Below, in pieces: positions 34,409 through 41,439 of a stretch of 64,000 nt of DNA (positions are counted from its first letter, which is position 1; each line of letters begins with the position of its first letter). The DNA is taken from assembly GCF_900142175.1 (NCBI RefSeq), contig NZ_FQZX01000001.1, forward strand, positions 186,001 to 250,000, in the 5' to 3' direction. The notes beneath the pieces were generated by a model. It had not been told where the DNA came from and ran no database searches. It worked only from the letters and a program-made list of their open reading frames with translations. This DNA comes from Maribacter aquivivus. GTDB lineage: Bacteria; Bacteroidota; Bacteroidia; Flavobacteriales; Flavobacteriaceae. The translations under genes were made by a program, and so were the position numbers.

Positions 34409-36169
34409 ATGAAATCATCGCATCACATTTTAATCAGAACACTTCTTTTAGGCTTTTCTGTAATATTATTTTCAGGTACTGTAGCATACGGCCAAACGAA
34501 AGCCGAACAGATAGATGAGCTTTTAAAGGAATATCTAGCCTATTCTAAATTTAATGGTTCTGCTCTAGTTGCCAAAGATGGAAAGGTCATTTTCAAAAAG
34601 GGATATGGCATGGCGAATATGGAATGGGATATTCCAAATAACCCCAACACCAAACATCGCCTAGGCTCTGTGACCAAGCAATTTACTGCCATGCTTATTC
34701 TACAATTGGTAGCCGAAGGTAAACTAGATCTGCAGGCACCTATTACTAACTACTTGCCAGAGTATCCAAAAGAAAACGGAGACAAAATTACTACCCATCA
34801 TTTATTAACCCATACTTCTGGTATACCGAACTACACGTCATTTCCCGATTTTTTCAAAGACGTAAGTAGAGACCCGTACACCCCAGAAGAGTTTACTACA
34901 AAGTTTCAAGATATGGAGCTAGAGTTTACTCCCGGCGAAAAGTTCAATTACAGTAATTCCGGTTATTTTTTATTGGGAGTGCTTGTTGAAAAACTATCCG
35001 GTAAAACGTATGAAGAAATGCTAGACGAGAAGATATTTTTTCCATTAGGTATGAAGGAATCCGGATTCGATCATCATTCCGACATCCTAAAAAATAGAGC
35101 AACAGGTTATGAAAATAATGGTAACGGATTTATCAATTCCCCTTTCCTAGATATGTCTATTCCGTATGCTGCAGGATCGTTATACGCTACCGTAGAAGAT
35201 TTATACCTGTGGGACCAAGCATTGTATACCAACAAATTGTTATCCCAAAAATATATGGATATGTATTTTAAACCACACACACCCGCTTTCGGCAGTTTTC
35301 ATTATGCCTACGGATGGATGGTTGGGAATGAAGCCTTAGGTAACACAACCGATAGTATCGCAGTAATTACCCATGGTGGTGGTATTAACGGATTTAATAC
35401 ACAAATTTCAAGACAGCTTTCAGACAAGTCATTGATTGTGCTTTTAAACAATACAGGTGGTGCCCCATTAGGTAAAATCACGCAATCTATACTTGGTATC
35501 ATAAACGATAAAAGTTACGACCTCCCTAAAACTCCTTTAGCATCTAAACTTTTAGAGGTCATAGCATCAAAAGGTATTGATGCAGGGGTTGCATATTTTA
35601 ATAAAAATAAAGACAACAAAGATTTTGATGTCAATGAAAATGAAATGAACCAAACGGGATATCAACTATTGAGATCGGACAAAACCAAAGAAGCTATTCA
35701 AGTTTTTAAACTGAACGTAGACGCGTATCCAAAATCTGCCAATGTATATGATAGTTATGCCGAAGCATTAATGAAATCTGGCGATAACAAAGGTGCTATT
35801 GAGAACTATACAAAAGCGGTAGAAATGAATCCTGGTAATGAAAATGCCATAGATATGCTTACAAAATTAGGTGTCGATACCAGTAACTTAACAAAAGTGT
35901 TCGAAGTACCAGAGGCACTATTAGAAAGCTACATAGGTGTCTATGAATTAATGCCCACTTTTAAAATTACCATAACCAAAGAAGGCAAGCAATTAAAAGC
36001 ACAAGCAACAGGGCAGCCGATGTTGGATATTCTCGCCAAATCGAACGATACTTTTTACTTAAAAGAAGTTGCTGCTCAAATTCAGTTTATTAAAGATAAA
36101 AACGGAGCAATTGAAAGTTTAACTCTATTTCAAAACGGGCAAGAAATGAATGGTAAGAAGGTGGAATAG
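34409..36169 (+). CDS. Secreted serine hydrolase (beta-lactamase/PBP-like) with TPR and C-terminal beta domain
   Basis: 586 residues with a signal peptide (ending VAYGQ). Residues ~30-365 are a class C beta-lactamase/D-peptidase-like domain with Ser87-x-x-Lys90 (GSVTKQFTAM), Tyr181-Ser-Asn183 and a THGGG motif. Residues ~400-490 contain a TPR-like region (YDSYAEALMKSGDNKGAIENY, KAVEMNPGN). The last ~90 residues match DUF3471-like domains found after such enzymes. Likely a periplasmic esterase or peptidase; lactamase activity is not implied. The gene ends 22 bases before a G-rich repeat element. Confidence 0.9.
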   Translation: MKSSHHILIRTLLLGFSVILFSGTVAYGQTKAEQIDELLKEYLAYSKFNGSALVAKDGKVIFKKGYGMANMEWDIPNNPNTKHRLGSVTKQFTAMLILQLVAEGKLDLQAPITNYLPEYPKENGDKITTHHLLTHTSGIPNYTSFPDFFKDVSRDPYTPEEFTTKFQDMELEFTPGEKFNYSNSGYFLLGVLVEKLSGKTYEEMLDEKIFFPLGMKESGFDHHSDILKNRATGYENNGNGFINSPFLDMSIPYAAGSLYATVEDLYLWDQALYTNKLLSQKYMDMYFKPHTPAFGSFHYAYGWMVGNEALGNTTDSIAVITHGGGINGFNTQISRQLSDKSLIVLLNNTGGAPLGKITQSILGIINDKSYDLPKTPLASKLLEVIASKGIDAGVAYFNKNKDNKDFDVNENEMNQTGYQLLRSDKTKEAIQVFKLNVDAYPKSANVYDSYAEALMKSGDNKGAIENYTKAVEMNPGNENAIDMLTKLGVDTSNLTKVFEVPEALLESYIGVYELMPTFKITITKEGKQLKAQATGQPMLDILAKSNDTFYLKEVAAQIQFIKDKNGAIESLTLFQNGQEMNGKKVE

Positions 36170-36191
36170 TGTGAGATTATTTAGTCTTATC

Positions 36192-36346
36192 ACCCACCGC
36201 TAGCCCCTCCCAAGAGGGTAACAACTAGCGTCTTCAATTAAAATATATTCTAAGAATAATTTTATGAAAACAGAAGTTTCAACTAACTCTAATTTCGCAA
36301 TCAATAATGTACTTCTCCCCTCTTGGGAGGGGATTAAGGGGTGGGT
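36192..36346 (+). repeat. G-rich inverted-end repeat element, copy B
   Basis: 155 bases. The left end (36192-36224) has two base changes relative to other copies. The right end (36315-36346) is intact and has four G-runs. It is followed by GCTACG and the truncated DUF559 copy. Bases ~36261-36418 recur at ~36481-36638 as a direct duplication with a 220-base offset. Confidence 0.8.
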
Positions 36347-36352
36347 GCTACG

Positions 36353-36448
36353 ATGAGAAAGATTATTCCATACAACCCAAATTTAGTTGAACTCGCTAGA
36401 ACACTAAGAAACAAAACAAGAAGCCCGAAAATCTTGCCCCAACCCTAA
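36353..36448 (+). pseudogene. Truncated DUF559 gene copy
   Basis: The first ~22 codons (MRKIIPYNPNLVELARTLRN) match the intact DUF559 protein downstream with few changes. The homology then stops and the frame runs into unrelated sequence, ending at a TAA at 36446. The break is followed by CCCCAACCCTAAAGGG (36437-36452), a 16-bp sequence found inverted inside copy F. Confidence 0.8.
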
Positions 36449-36534
36449 AGGGTGGATTTTCTATAATAGAGAAAATAACTTTTATGAAAAGAGAAGTTTC
36501 AACTAACAATAATTTCGCAATCAATAATGTACTT

Positions 36535-36566
36535 CTCCCCTCTTGGGAGGGGATTAAGGGGTGGGT
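36535..36566 (+). repeat. Right end of a G-rich repeat, upstream of DUF559
   Basis: Intact right-end sequence with the hairpin CCCCTC-TTGG-GAGGGG and four G-runs. The DUF559 ATG follows six bases later. It is the duplicate of the end at 36315-36346. Confidence 0.85.
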
Positions 36567-36572
36567 CTTACG

Positions 36573-36956
36573 ATGAGAAATATTATTCCATATAATCCAA
36601 AATTAGTTGAACTCGCCAGAACATTAAGAAACAACATGACCCTTGGTGAAATTGCGCTATGGAGAGAGATAAAAGGTAAAAAGCTAGGTCAAAAATTTAA
36701 TAGACAAATTCCTATCGATCAATATATAGTTGATTTTTATTGCAAAGATCTTCAACTCGCAATAGAAGTAGATGGCAGTATTCACTTTAAAGAAGGACAT
36801 GAAGAAAAAGATAAGAAAAGGCAAGCACGCTTAGAATCTCTAGGGGTACATATGCTCAGGTTTTCAGATACCGATGTGAAGAATAATTTGGGGGTTGTTT
36901 TAGAAGAGATTAAAGTAATAATTGAGAAATTAGAACAAACAAGAACCCACCCCTAG
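36573..36956 (+). CDS. DUF559 endonuclease-like protein (PD-(D/E)XK / Vsr-like fold)
   Basis: 127 residues from the ATG at 36573; a GTG at 36561 lies inside the repeat and is less likely. DUF559 proteins have a restriction-endonuclease-like core related to the Vsr mismatch endonuclease. Catalytic positions are visible: Asp54 in YIVDFYC and Glu65-Val-Asp67 in LAIEVDGSIHF, after QKFNRQIPIDQ. The last residues (Thr-His-Pro) and the TAG stop are encoded by the left end of repeat D. The gene begins six bases after a repeat right end. An N-terminal fragment of a sister copy is 220 bases upstream. No methylase is nearby. Confidence 0.88.
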   Translation: MRNIIPYNPKLVELARTLRNNMTLGEIALWREIKGKKLGQKFNRQIPIDQYIVDFYCKDLQLAIEVDGSIHFKEGHEEKDKKRQARLESLGVHMLRFSDTDVKNNLGVVLEEIKVIIEKLEQTRTHP

Positions 36957-37109
36957 CCCCTCCCAAGAGGGGAACAGCTAGTGACTTTAAATAATTTTTT
37001 TAGATAAAACAGACGAAATAGTACTTTTAAAAACGCAATTTCCCAACAACCAAAAACTCGCAACCAAAAACGAAATCCTCCCCTCTTGGGAGGGGATTAA
37101 GGGGTGGGT
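36945..37109 (+). repeat. G-rich inverted-end repeat element, copy D
   Basis: 165 bases with a left end at 36945-36977 and a right end at 37078-37109. The middle contains AGATAAAACAGACGAAATAG and CAACCAAAAACGAAAT, as in copies A, F and G. The DUF559 stop codon lies in its left end. Confidence 0.85.
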
Positions 37110-37151
37110 GCTACGGTGATGAAGATTTCATTGAACATACTAACTCAAAAG

Positions 37152-37185
37152 AACCCACCCCTAGCCCCTCCAAGGAGGGGAACAG
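37152..37185 (+). repeat. Solitary left end of the G-rich repeat, copy E
   Basis: A single left-end sequence with the hairpin changed to CCCCTCCAAGGAGGGG (a perfect palindrome) and no matching right end nearby. It lies 43 bases after copy D. Confidence 0.75.
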
Positions 37186-37267
37186 CCGTTGACTAAAATT
37201 GAATAATTGCAGACCTATACCCTTTACCTCACCCAACACTGGTATCTTGCATATATAAACTACCCTT

Positions 37268-37492
37268 ATGAAAATCAATTTACTTACTTGTGATGCTCAA
37301 AGACCAGATAGAAGAGCGATTGCGAAATGCATTGCAGAATTATCATCTAATGTTAGCGATTCGCTTGCCAATGAACTTACAGATATACTTTTAGAAGGTG
37401 ATGCAGTAGATATTGAAGTAAGCGATAAAAATTCTGGTTCTGCATTAAGGGCTTTGCGAAAGCTGAGTATAGATTATGAGATTATAGAATAA
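37268..37492 (+). CDS. Small protein resembling the L7/L12 C-terminal domain
   Basis: 74 residues, acidic, with no signal peptide. The predicted order of helices and strands and the pattern SLANELTDILLEGDAVDIEV...ALRALRKLSIDYEII resemble the C-terminal domain of ribosomal protein bL12, though key glycines are missing. I cannot name a family. It sits inside the repeat-rich stretch, ~700 bases before a ribosome-hibernation gene. The L12-like call is a weak structural inference. Confidence 0.6.
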   Translation: MKINLLTCDAQRPDRRAIAKCIAELSSNVSDSLANELTDILLEGDAVDIEVSDKNSGSALRALRKLSIDYEIIE

Positions 37493-37539
37493 GGGGTTCT
37501 ACATTCAGCTCTTGTTAGCTTGTTCGTTATAAGTACTCT

Positions 37540-37662
37540 TGTCACTTCGAGTGAACTACGAGGTACGAGGAGTTTGTATCGAGAAACATTCGTGTACCAA
37601 AGGGTTCTCGATACAATTTTAAGTTTCCATTGCATTATAACTTAAAACCACTCGAACTGACA
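37540..37662. repeat. TCGAGTG-type inverted repeat element, copy 1 (complete)
   Basis: 123 bases bounded by TGTCACTTCGAGTG and CACTCGAACTGACA, which are inverted repeats with one mismatch. An inner pair GTATCGAGAA/TTCTCGATAC surrounds the centre. No ORF. With repeats at 37711-38008 it fills the 712-base stretch between the small genes at 37268 and 38205. Confidence 0.75.
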
Positions 37663-37710
37663 ATGCGTATTCAATTCAATAAATGTTAGCCCTTTCGTTC
37701 TAATTAACAT

Positions 37711-37760
37711 TGTCACTTCGAGTGAATTTTCGAAGAATGAGAAAATTTGTATCGAGAACT
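37711..37760. repeat. TCGAGTG-type repeat, half copy 2
   Basis: Contains TGTCACTTCGAGTG and the inner GTATCGAGAACTCG but lacks the right half. It is joined to a G-rich element (copy F) by a 38-base linker, CACCATCTCCCAACTTGCC and flanks, that also occurs at 39579-39616. Confidence 0.7.
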
Positions 37761-37798
37761 CGTTTGTCACCATCTCCCAACTTGCCAAAACCCAAAAT

Positions 37799-38008
37799 AC
37801 CCACCCCTAGCCCCTCCCAAGAGGGGAACAGACCGTGACTGTGATTAAGCTTATTAGAGTAAGACCACACAACAGCACCAAACTGCGCGCGGGCGCCCTT
37901 TAGGGTTGGGGTGAGCGGGGCATTGCAAAAACGCTACTTCTCAGAAACCAAAAAACCCACAACCAAAAACGAAATTCTCCCCTCTTGGGAGGGGATTAAG
38001 GGGTGGGT
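37799..38008 (+). repeat. G-rich inverted-end repeat element, copy F
   Basis: 210 bases with left end 37799-37831 and right end 37977-38008, both with four G- or C-runs. It is longer than other copies because of an extra GC-rich segment containing CCCTTTAGGGTTGGGG (37896-37911), which is the inverse of the sequence after the broken DUF559 gene. The rest of the middle matches copy G closely. Confidence 0.8.
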
Positions 38009-38204
38009 GCTACGATACTGAAGATTTCATTAAACCCCCTCACCAATTTCTTTACAAAATTATTCCACTAAAAGCTGTGAAGGAATTAATAGTATCTATC
38101 CCTAAACAGTACCATCTCAGTATAACTTCTTGAGTTTAAGATAGTATTGGTAAAGTTCAAGTATTAAAGCTGTATAATATGAATGAACAATTAAAACAAT
38201 AGAC

Positions 38205-38348
38205 ATGGGAATGATTAAGGATAGAAAGAAATTCAATAGAACAAAAGAGCAAACCAATCCAACGAATCCGACCGGTAATACCAATCAGCTGAACAAAGAG
38301 TACAACATTGATAAGCCGACCATTAAAAAACAACAAAAAGATAAATGA
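38205..38348 (+). CDS. Small Lys/Asn-rich protein
   Basis: 47 residues, hydrophilic, rich in Lys, Asn and Gln with a PTNPTGNTNQLNKEYN stretch. It has no membrane segment and no family I recognise. It lies 67 bases upstream of a second small gene, then the hibernation-factor gene, all on the same strand. It may be a stress-induced disordered protein. The call rests on an intact frame and operon position. Confidence 0.5.
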   Translation: MGMIKDRKKFNRTKEQTNPTNPTGNTNQLNKEYNIDKPTIKKQQKDK

Positions 38349-38415
38349 TGTTGGTTATATAAAAGAGCTATAACAATCCCTTTTAAAAAATATAATAAGA
38401 TTAAAATCAGAAGAA

Positions 38416-38616
38416 ATGGAATCACAAAATGATCTTAATACTAATATTCGATTAACAACCATAAAAATACAGGAGGAACATCCAGAACTGGTTAAATACA
38501 TAAATGAAATACCACGAATCTTTTTTAAAGATGAAGAAGAAGTAAATAACAAAGCGCTAAAAGGATATTTAGATTCCCTAAATATGATATTAGAAACCTA
38601 TTCAGAAAAACACTAA
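38416..38616 (+). CDS. Small helical hypothetical protein
   Basis: 66 residues, mostly helical and acidic, with IKIQEEHPELVKYINEIPR and NNKALKGYLDSLNMILETY. Similar small proteins occur near stress genes in flavobacteria, but I know no function. It ends 12 bases before the HPF/RaiA-like gene and is very likely cotranscribed with it. Confidence 0.7.
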   Translation: MESQNDLNTNIRLTTIKIQEEHPELVKYINEIPRIFFKDEEEVNNKALKGYLDSLNMILETYSEKH

Positions 38617-38628
38617 AAAACTATACAT

Positions 38629-38949
38629 ATGACAATCCAGATAAATACAGACAAAACCATTAATGGAGAAAAAAGAAATGCCGATTTTTTTTCTTCTCAG
38701 ATTGAAGAGGCATTACAAAGGTTTGAGTCTCACATTACCAGAGTAGAGGTACATTTAAAAGATGAGAATGGAAAAAAAGACGGATTCAATGATATCTCGT
38801 GTCTGCTAGAAGCTAGAATCGAGGGCAGAAACCCCATTGCGGTTTCTAATCAAGCAGATACTATGGATCAAGCCGTTAAAGGTGCTATTGATAAAATAAA
38901 AACTGCTATAGAAAGTATTCTTGGTAAAATTCAAAAACAAAATCATTAG
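38629..38949 (+). CDS. HPF/RaiA-family ribosome-associated protein
   Basis: 106 residues matching the short hibernation-promoting factor fold (beta-alpha-beta-beta-beta-alpha): MTIQINTDKTING, IEEALQRFESHITRVEVHLKDENG, CLLEARIEGRNPIAV and TMDQAVKGAIDKIKTAIES. Such proteins bind the 30S decoding region and shut down translation in stationary phase or stress. This copy lacks the usual Lys/Arg-rich tail length and could be a secondary, stress-specific form. Two small genes precede it and one follows after two bases. Confidence 0.88.
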   Translation: MTIQINTDKTINGEKRNADFFSSQIEEALQRFESHITRVEVHLKDENGKKDGFNDISCLLEARIEGRNPIAVSNQADTMDQAVKGAIDKIKTAIESILGKIQKQNH

Positions 38950-38951
38950 AT

Positions 38952-39332
38952 ATGAAAGCAAAAAGTAATTTAGGTATTTGGATGGACCACTCCATCGCTA
39001 ATTTGATTGATATCGATGCAAGAAAAGAATGCGGATCTATTGCATCTAATTTTACATCAGACACAAAGGAAGATGCATTGAATAAGAGCGAAAATCTTAT
39101 GCATAATAAAAGACAGCAAATGAATGAAAAATTCTATGACACAATTGGAGCTCAAATTTTAAAATATAACCACGTGCTGCTATTTGGACCAACAAACGCA
39201 AAAGTAGAATTGCACAATTATTTGAATAAAGATTCACATTTTAAGAATATTAAGATTGATGTAGTATCATCAGACAACATTACAGATAATGAACAAGTAG
39301 CTTTTGTGAAAAATCATTTTGCTAAAGTTTAG
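38952..39332 (+). CDS. Small protein resembling eRF1-like / translational-machinery proteins
   Basis: 126 residues. It opens with LGIWMDHSIANLIDI and has YNHVLLFGPTNAKVELHNYL and a C-terminal NEQVAFVKNHF. This FGP-x-xAK-x-EL pattern is like the second domain of bacterial eRF1-like (host attachment / translational machinery) proteins. It starts two bases after the HPF-like gene, so the two are probably made together. A ribosome-related role is inferred from this pairing and remains to be shown. Confidence 0.75.
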   Translation: MKAKSNLGIWMDHSIANLIDIDARKECGSIASNFTSDTKEDALNKSENLMHNKRQQMNEKFYDTIGAQILKYNHVLLFGPTNAKVELHNYLNKDSHFKNIKIDVVSSDNITDNEQVAFVKNHFAKV

Positions 39333-39384
39333 AATTCTATTAGAGCAATAGGTATTAGGTTAATATGATGCCGCTAAGTGCTGT

Positions 39385-39474
39385 TGTTACTTGGAGTGAA
39401 TTATATCGAGAACAGCTTTGGTGCACCAAAGCTGTTCTCGATACATTTTCTTTCAGAAAACACTCGAACTGACA
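39385..39474. repeat. TCGAGTG-type repeat, copy 3, with a perfect 40-bp palindrome
   Basis: 90 bases bounded by TGTTACTTGGAGTG and CACTCGAACTGACA. Its centre (39404-39443) is a perfect palindrome of two 20-base arms, the left being TATCGAGAACAGCTTTGGTG. With copies 4 and G it fills most of the gap between 39332 and 39780. Confidence 0.85.
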
Positions 39475-39520
39475 GACGTTTATATTAAGCTCGCGTTAGC
39501 TTGTTCGTTATATGTACCAT

Positions 39521-39578
39521 TGTCACTTCGAGTGTTTTATAGATGAGCAGAGCGGTTCTAAAAAATGTATCGAGAACT
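39521..39578. repeat. TCGAGTG-type repeat, half copy 4
   Basis: Starts with TGTCACTTCGAGTG and ends with TGTATCGAGAACTCG; no right half. Like half copy 2 it is joined to a G-rich element by the CACCATCTCCCAACTTGCC linker. Confidence 0.7.
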
Positions 39579-39616
39579 CGCTTGTCACCATCTCCCAACT
39601 TGCCAAAACCCAAAAT

Positions 39617-39780
39617 ACCCACCCTAGCCCCTCCCAAGAGGGGAACAGACCGTGACTGTCATTTAGCTTTTTAGATACATTAGAAGAAATAGTAGTTGTA
39701 GAAACAGAAGCTCTAACAACCAAAAAACCCACAACCAAAAACGAAAATCTCCCCTCTTGGGAGGGGATTAAGGGGTGGGT
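39617..39780 (+). repeat. G-rich inverted-end repeat element, copy G
   Basis: 164 bases with left end 39617-39648 (one C missing) and right end 39749-39780. Both ends keep four C- or G-runs. The middle matches copy F apart from the GC-rich segment present only there. Confidence 0.85.
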
Positions 39781-39856
39781 GCTACAGTGCACTAATTTCA
39801 ACTACAAACGCAGCTCGTTATATTCTCTTTACACCTCATTTATTTTTCTGACAGTT

Positions 39857-40012
39857 TTACGGAAACCCGTAAGAAAATATACCGTAAACTTCTTTATATT
39901 GCAGTACCAAGCAAAGTATACTCCCCCTACCACTTTAACGGAAATTATATTAATAACTATTACATATATACCTCAATATTTAGGAGTGGATGTAATTATA
40001 CATATACCGTAA
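39857..40012. promoter_or_regulatory. Repeated CCGTAA sites upstream of the ATPase/DUF4435 pair
   Basis: An inverted pair TTACGG-AAAC-CCGTAA at 39857-39872, and ATATACCGTAA as direct repeats at 39877-39887 and 40002-40012. They lie in the 275 bases before the ATPase gene. An operator function is inferred from repetition and place only; no TAnnTTTG box was found. Confidence 0.35.
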
Positions 40013-40055
40013 TGTTAGCTGGAGTGCCAAAAAACCTTGAACTAAAAATTAAAAT

Positions 40056-41438
40056 ATGAGAATTACAAAATTTGAAGCAGAAGGCGTAAACGGATACTTG
40101 CGCTTCAATATCGACTTCAACGAATCATTAACTTTTCTGATAGGAATAAATGGTTCGGGTAAAACAACTGCTATAAAATTGATATTAGGTTTGCTTAGTC
40201 CAAGCTGGATAAATCTAACTCAGATAAAATATGAATATGCTCAGGTCGAATGTGAAATCAATGATGAATTAATAAGGATTAAATCTGACTTTAATGATAA
40301 AGAAAAAATAAAGCTCAGTATTTCTTATCCTAATACAAAGAAAAAAACCATTACAAGTACAGTAAGAGTACAAGAATTGCCTAATATTCAAATGAGTGAT
40401 TATGGCAGGATGGAGTATCGTCAAATTATGAGTCGATTTTCTCGATACGAATCTCACTTTATTGAATTAGATGCAGTAAAAAAGATAAAAGAAATTAGTA
40501 CACCTGTATTTTTAGGGTTGGATAGACGTATTTATGAAGGTGGTGAAATTGACCTATTAAGTATTGACTCTTTTATGCAAAAAAGAGACTTTACAACTGA
40601 CATTAAAGGTAATTTGTATGAGAGCTTATTAGAAATAGAATCTTTAATAAAAACGAATTTTATTGAATATTCTCAAAAACAAGCATCCATCAGTGCTTCC
40701 TTAAAGAATAAAATCATTTATTCTTCATTTGATATAATACAAGGAAATGAAAATTTTGGTTTTAACACTAAAACAGATGTTGATATAGAATCAAGGAAAA
40801 AACGAATTATTGAAGCATCAAAAAACTTTGAAATTCCTGATTTAGAGTCAAAAATTATTGATTATTTCAATGAATTGAGTAAAATTCAAAAATCACTTCA
40901 AAAAGAGCAAGATAAAAAAGGGAAAGACAAGGAAACAAGTCAACAATTTTTAAAAGTTTTAGGACAATGGTTTATTAATAATCCTCAACTTGAGAGAATT
41001 GATAATATTATTTCACTTTACGAAAATGCTCAAACAGAGATTGAATTAAGCTATAAGGAGTTTATAAAATTTGAGTCTTTGGCCAATCTATACTTTGAGG
41101 AAAACAATAAGAAACTTACTATTAAAAAGAATGGGGAGATTTCAATAAAACTACCCACTGATAATACAACAGGAATTTTTAAACTTTCGTCAGGTGAAAA
41201 ACAGATAATTGTAATGCTTGCCCAATTAATTTTCGGAAAGAAGAGACAAATATTTATAATCGATGAACCAGAATTAAGTCTTCATCTAGGATGGCAAGAG
41301 TTATTCGTTAATTCTCTCTTAGAAGCAAGTCCTAATACTCAATTCATAATGGCGACACATTCACCAACCATTATTGGAAAAATAGAAAACCAACTGTATT
41401 GCCAAGATTTGTCGCAATCAATGACAAATCGAGGATAA
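40056..41438 (+). CDS. AAA/ABC-type ATPase, PARIS AriA-like
   Basis: 460 residues. Walker A GINGSGKT at 30-37, ABC-like signature FKLSSGEKQIIVMLAQL, Walker B IFIIDEPELSLH (Asp403-Glu404) and switch His435 in MATHSPTIIG. A helical and coiled-coil insertion (~150-340) separates them, as in SMC-like and OLD-like ATPases. One base downstream starts a DUF4435 gene. An AAA ATPase paired with DUF4435 is the arrangement of the PARIS anti-phage system (AriA/AriB). Family and pairing are seen; defence is inferred. Confidence 0.88.
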   Translation: MRITKFEAEGVNGYLRFNIDFNESLTFLIGINGSGKTTAIKLILGLLSPSWINLTQIKYEYAQVECEINDELIRIKSDFNDKEKIKLSISYPNTKKKTITSTVRVQELPNIQMSDYGRMEYRQIMSRFSRYESHFIELDAVKKIKEISTPVFLGLDRRIYEGGEIDLLSIDSFMQKRDFTTDIKGNLYESLLEIESLIKTNFIEYSQKQASISASLKNKIIYSSFDIIQGNENFGFNTKTDVDIESRKKRIIEASKNFEIPDLESKIIDYFNELSKIQKSLQKEQDKKGKDKETSQQFLKVLGQWFINNPQLERIDNIISLYENAQTEIELSYKEFIKFESLANLYFEENNKKLTIKKNGEISIKLPTDNTTGIFKLSSGEKQIIVMLAQLIFGKKRQIFIIDEPELSLHLGWQELFVNSLLEASPNTQFIMATHSPTIIGKIENQLYCQDLSQSMTNRG

Positions 41439-41439
41439 T

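Larger units (their letters stand above)
36192..37109 (+). mobile_element. Composite repeat element carrying a DUF559 gene
   Basis: Three G-rich repeat units (B, an extra right end, and D) bracket one intact and one truncated DUF559 gene. The order is left end, right end, broken DUF559, right end, DUF559, left end, right end. Ends are inverted repeats of ~30 bases with internal hairpins. There is no transposase. Calling it a mobile element is inference from repeated copies, inverted ends and an embedded nuclease-like gene. Confidence 0.5.

Noticed and set aside
36573..36956. DUF559 as part of a restriction-modification system
   Set aside because: No DNA methyltransferase gene is present in the window.
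36192..39780. G-rich repeat hairpins as ordinary Rho-independent terminators
   Set aside because: The stems are not followed by T-runs, and they occur in pairs with conserved interiors.
36180..39785. CRISPR array
   Set aside because: Repeats are inverted, have uneven spacing and homologous middles rather than unique spacers, and no cas gene is present.
39523..39801. 92-residue frame on the minus strand
   Set aside because: It is made of repeat sequence (half TCGAGTG copy and G-rich copy G) and has no family similarity.
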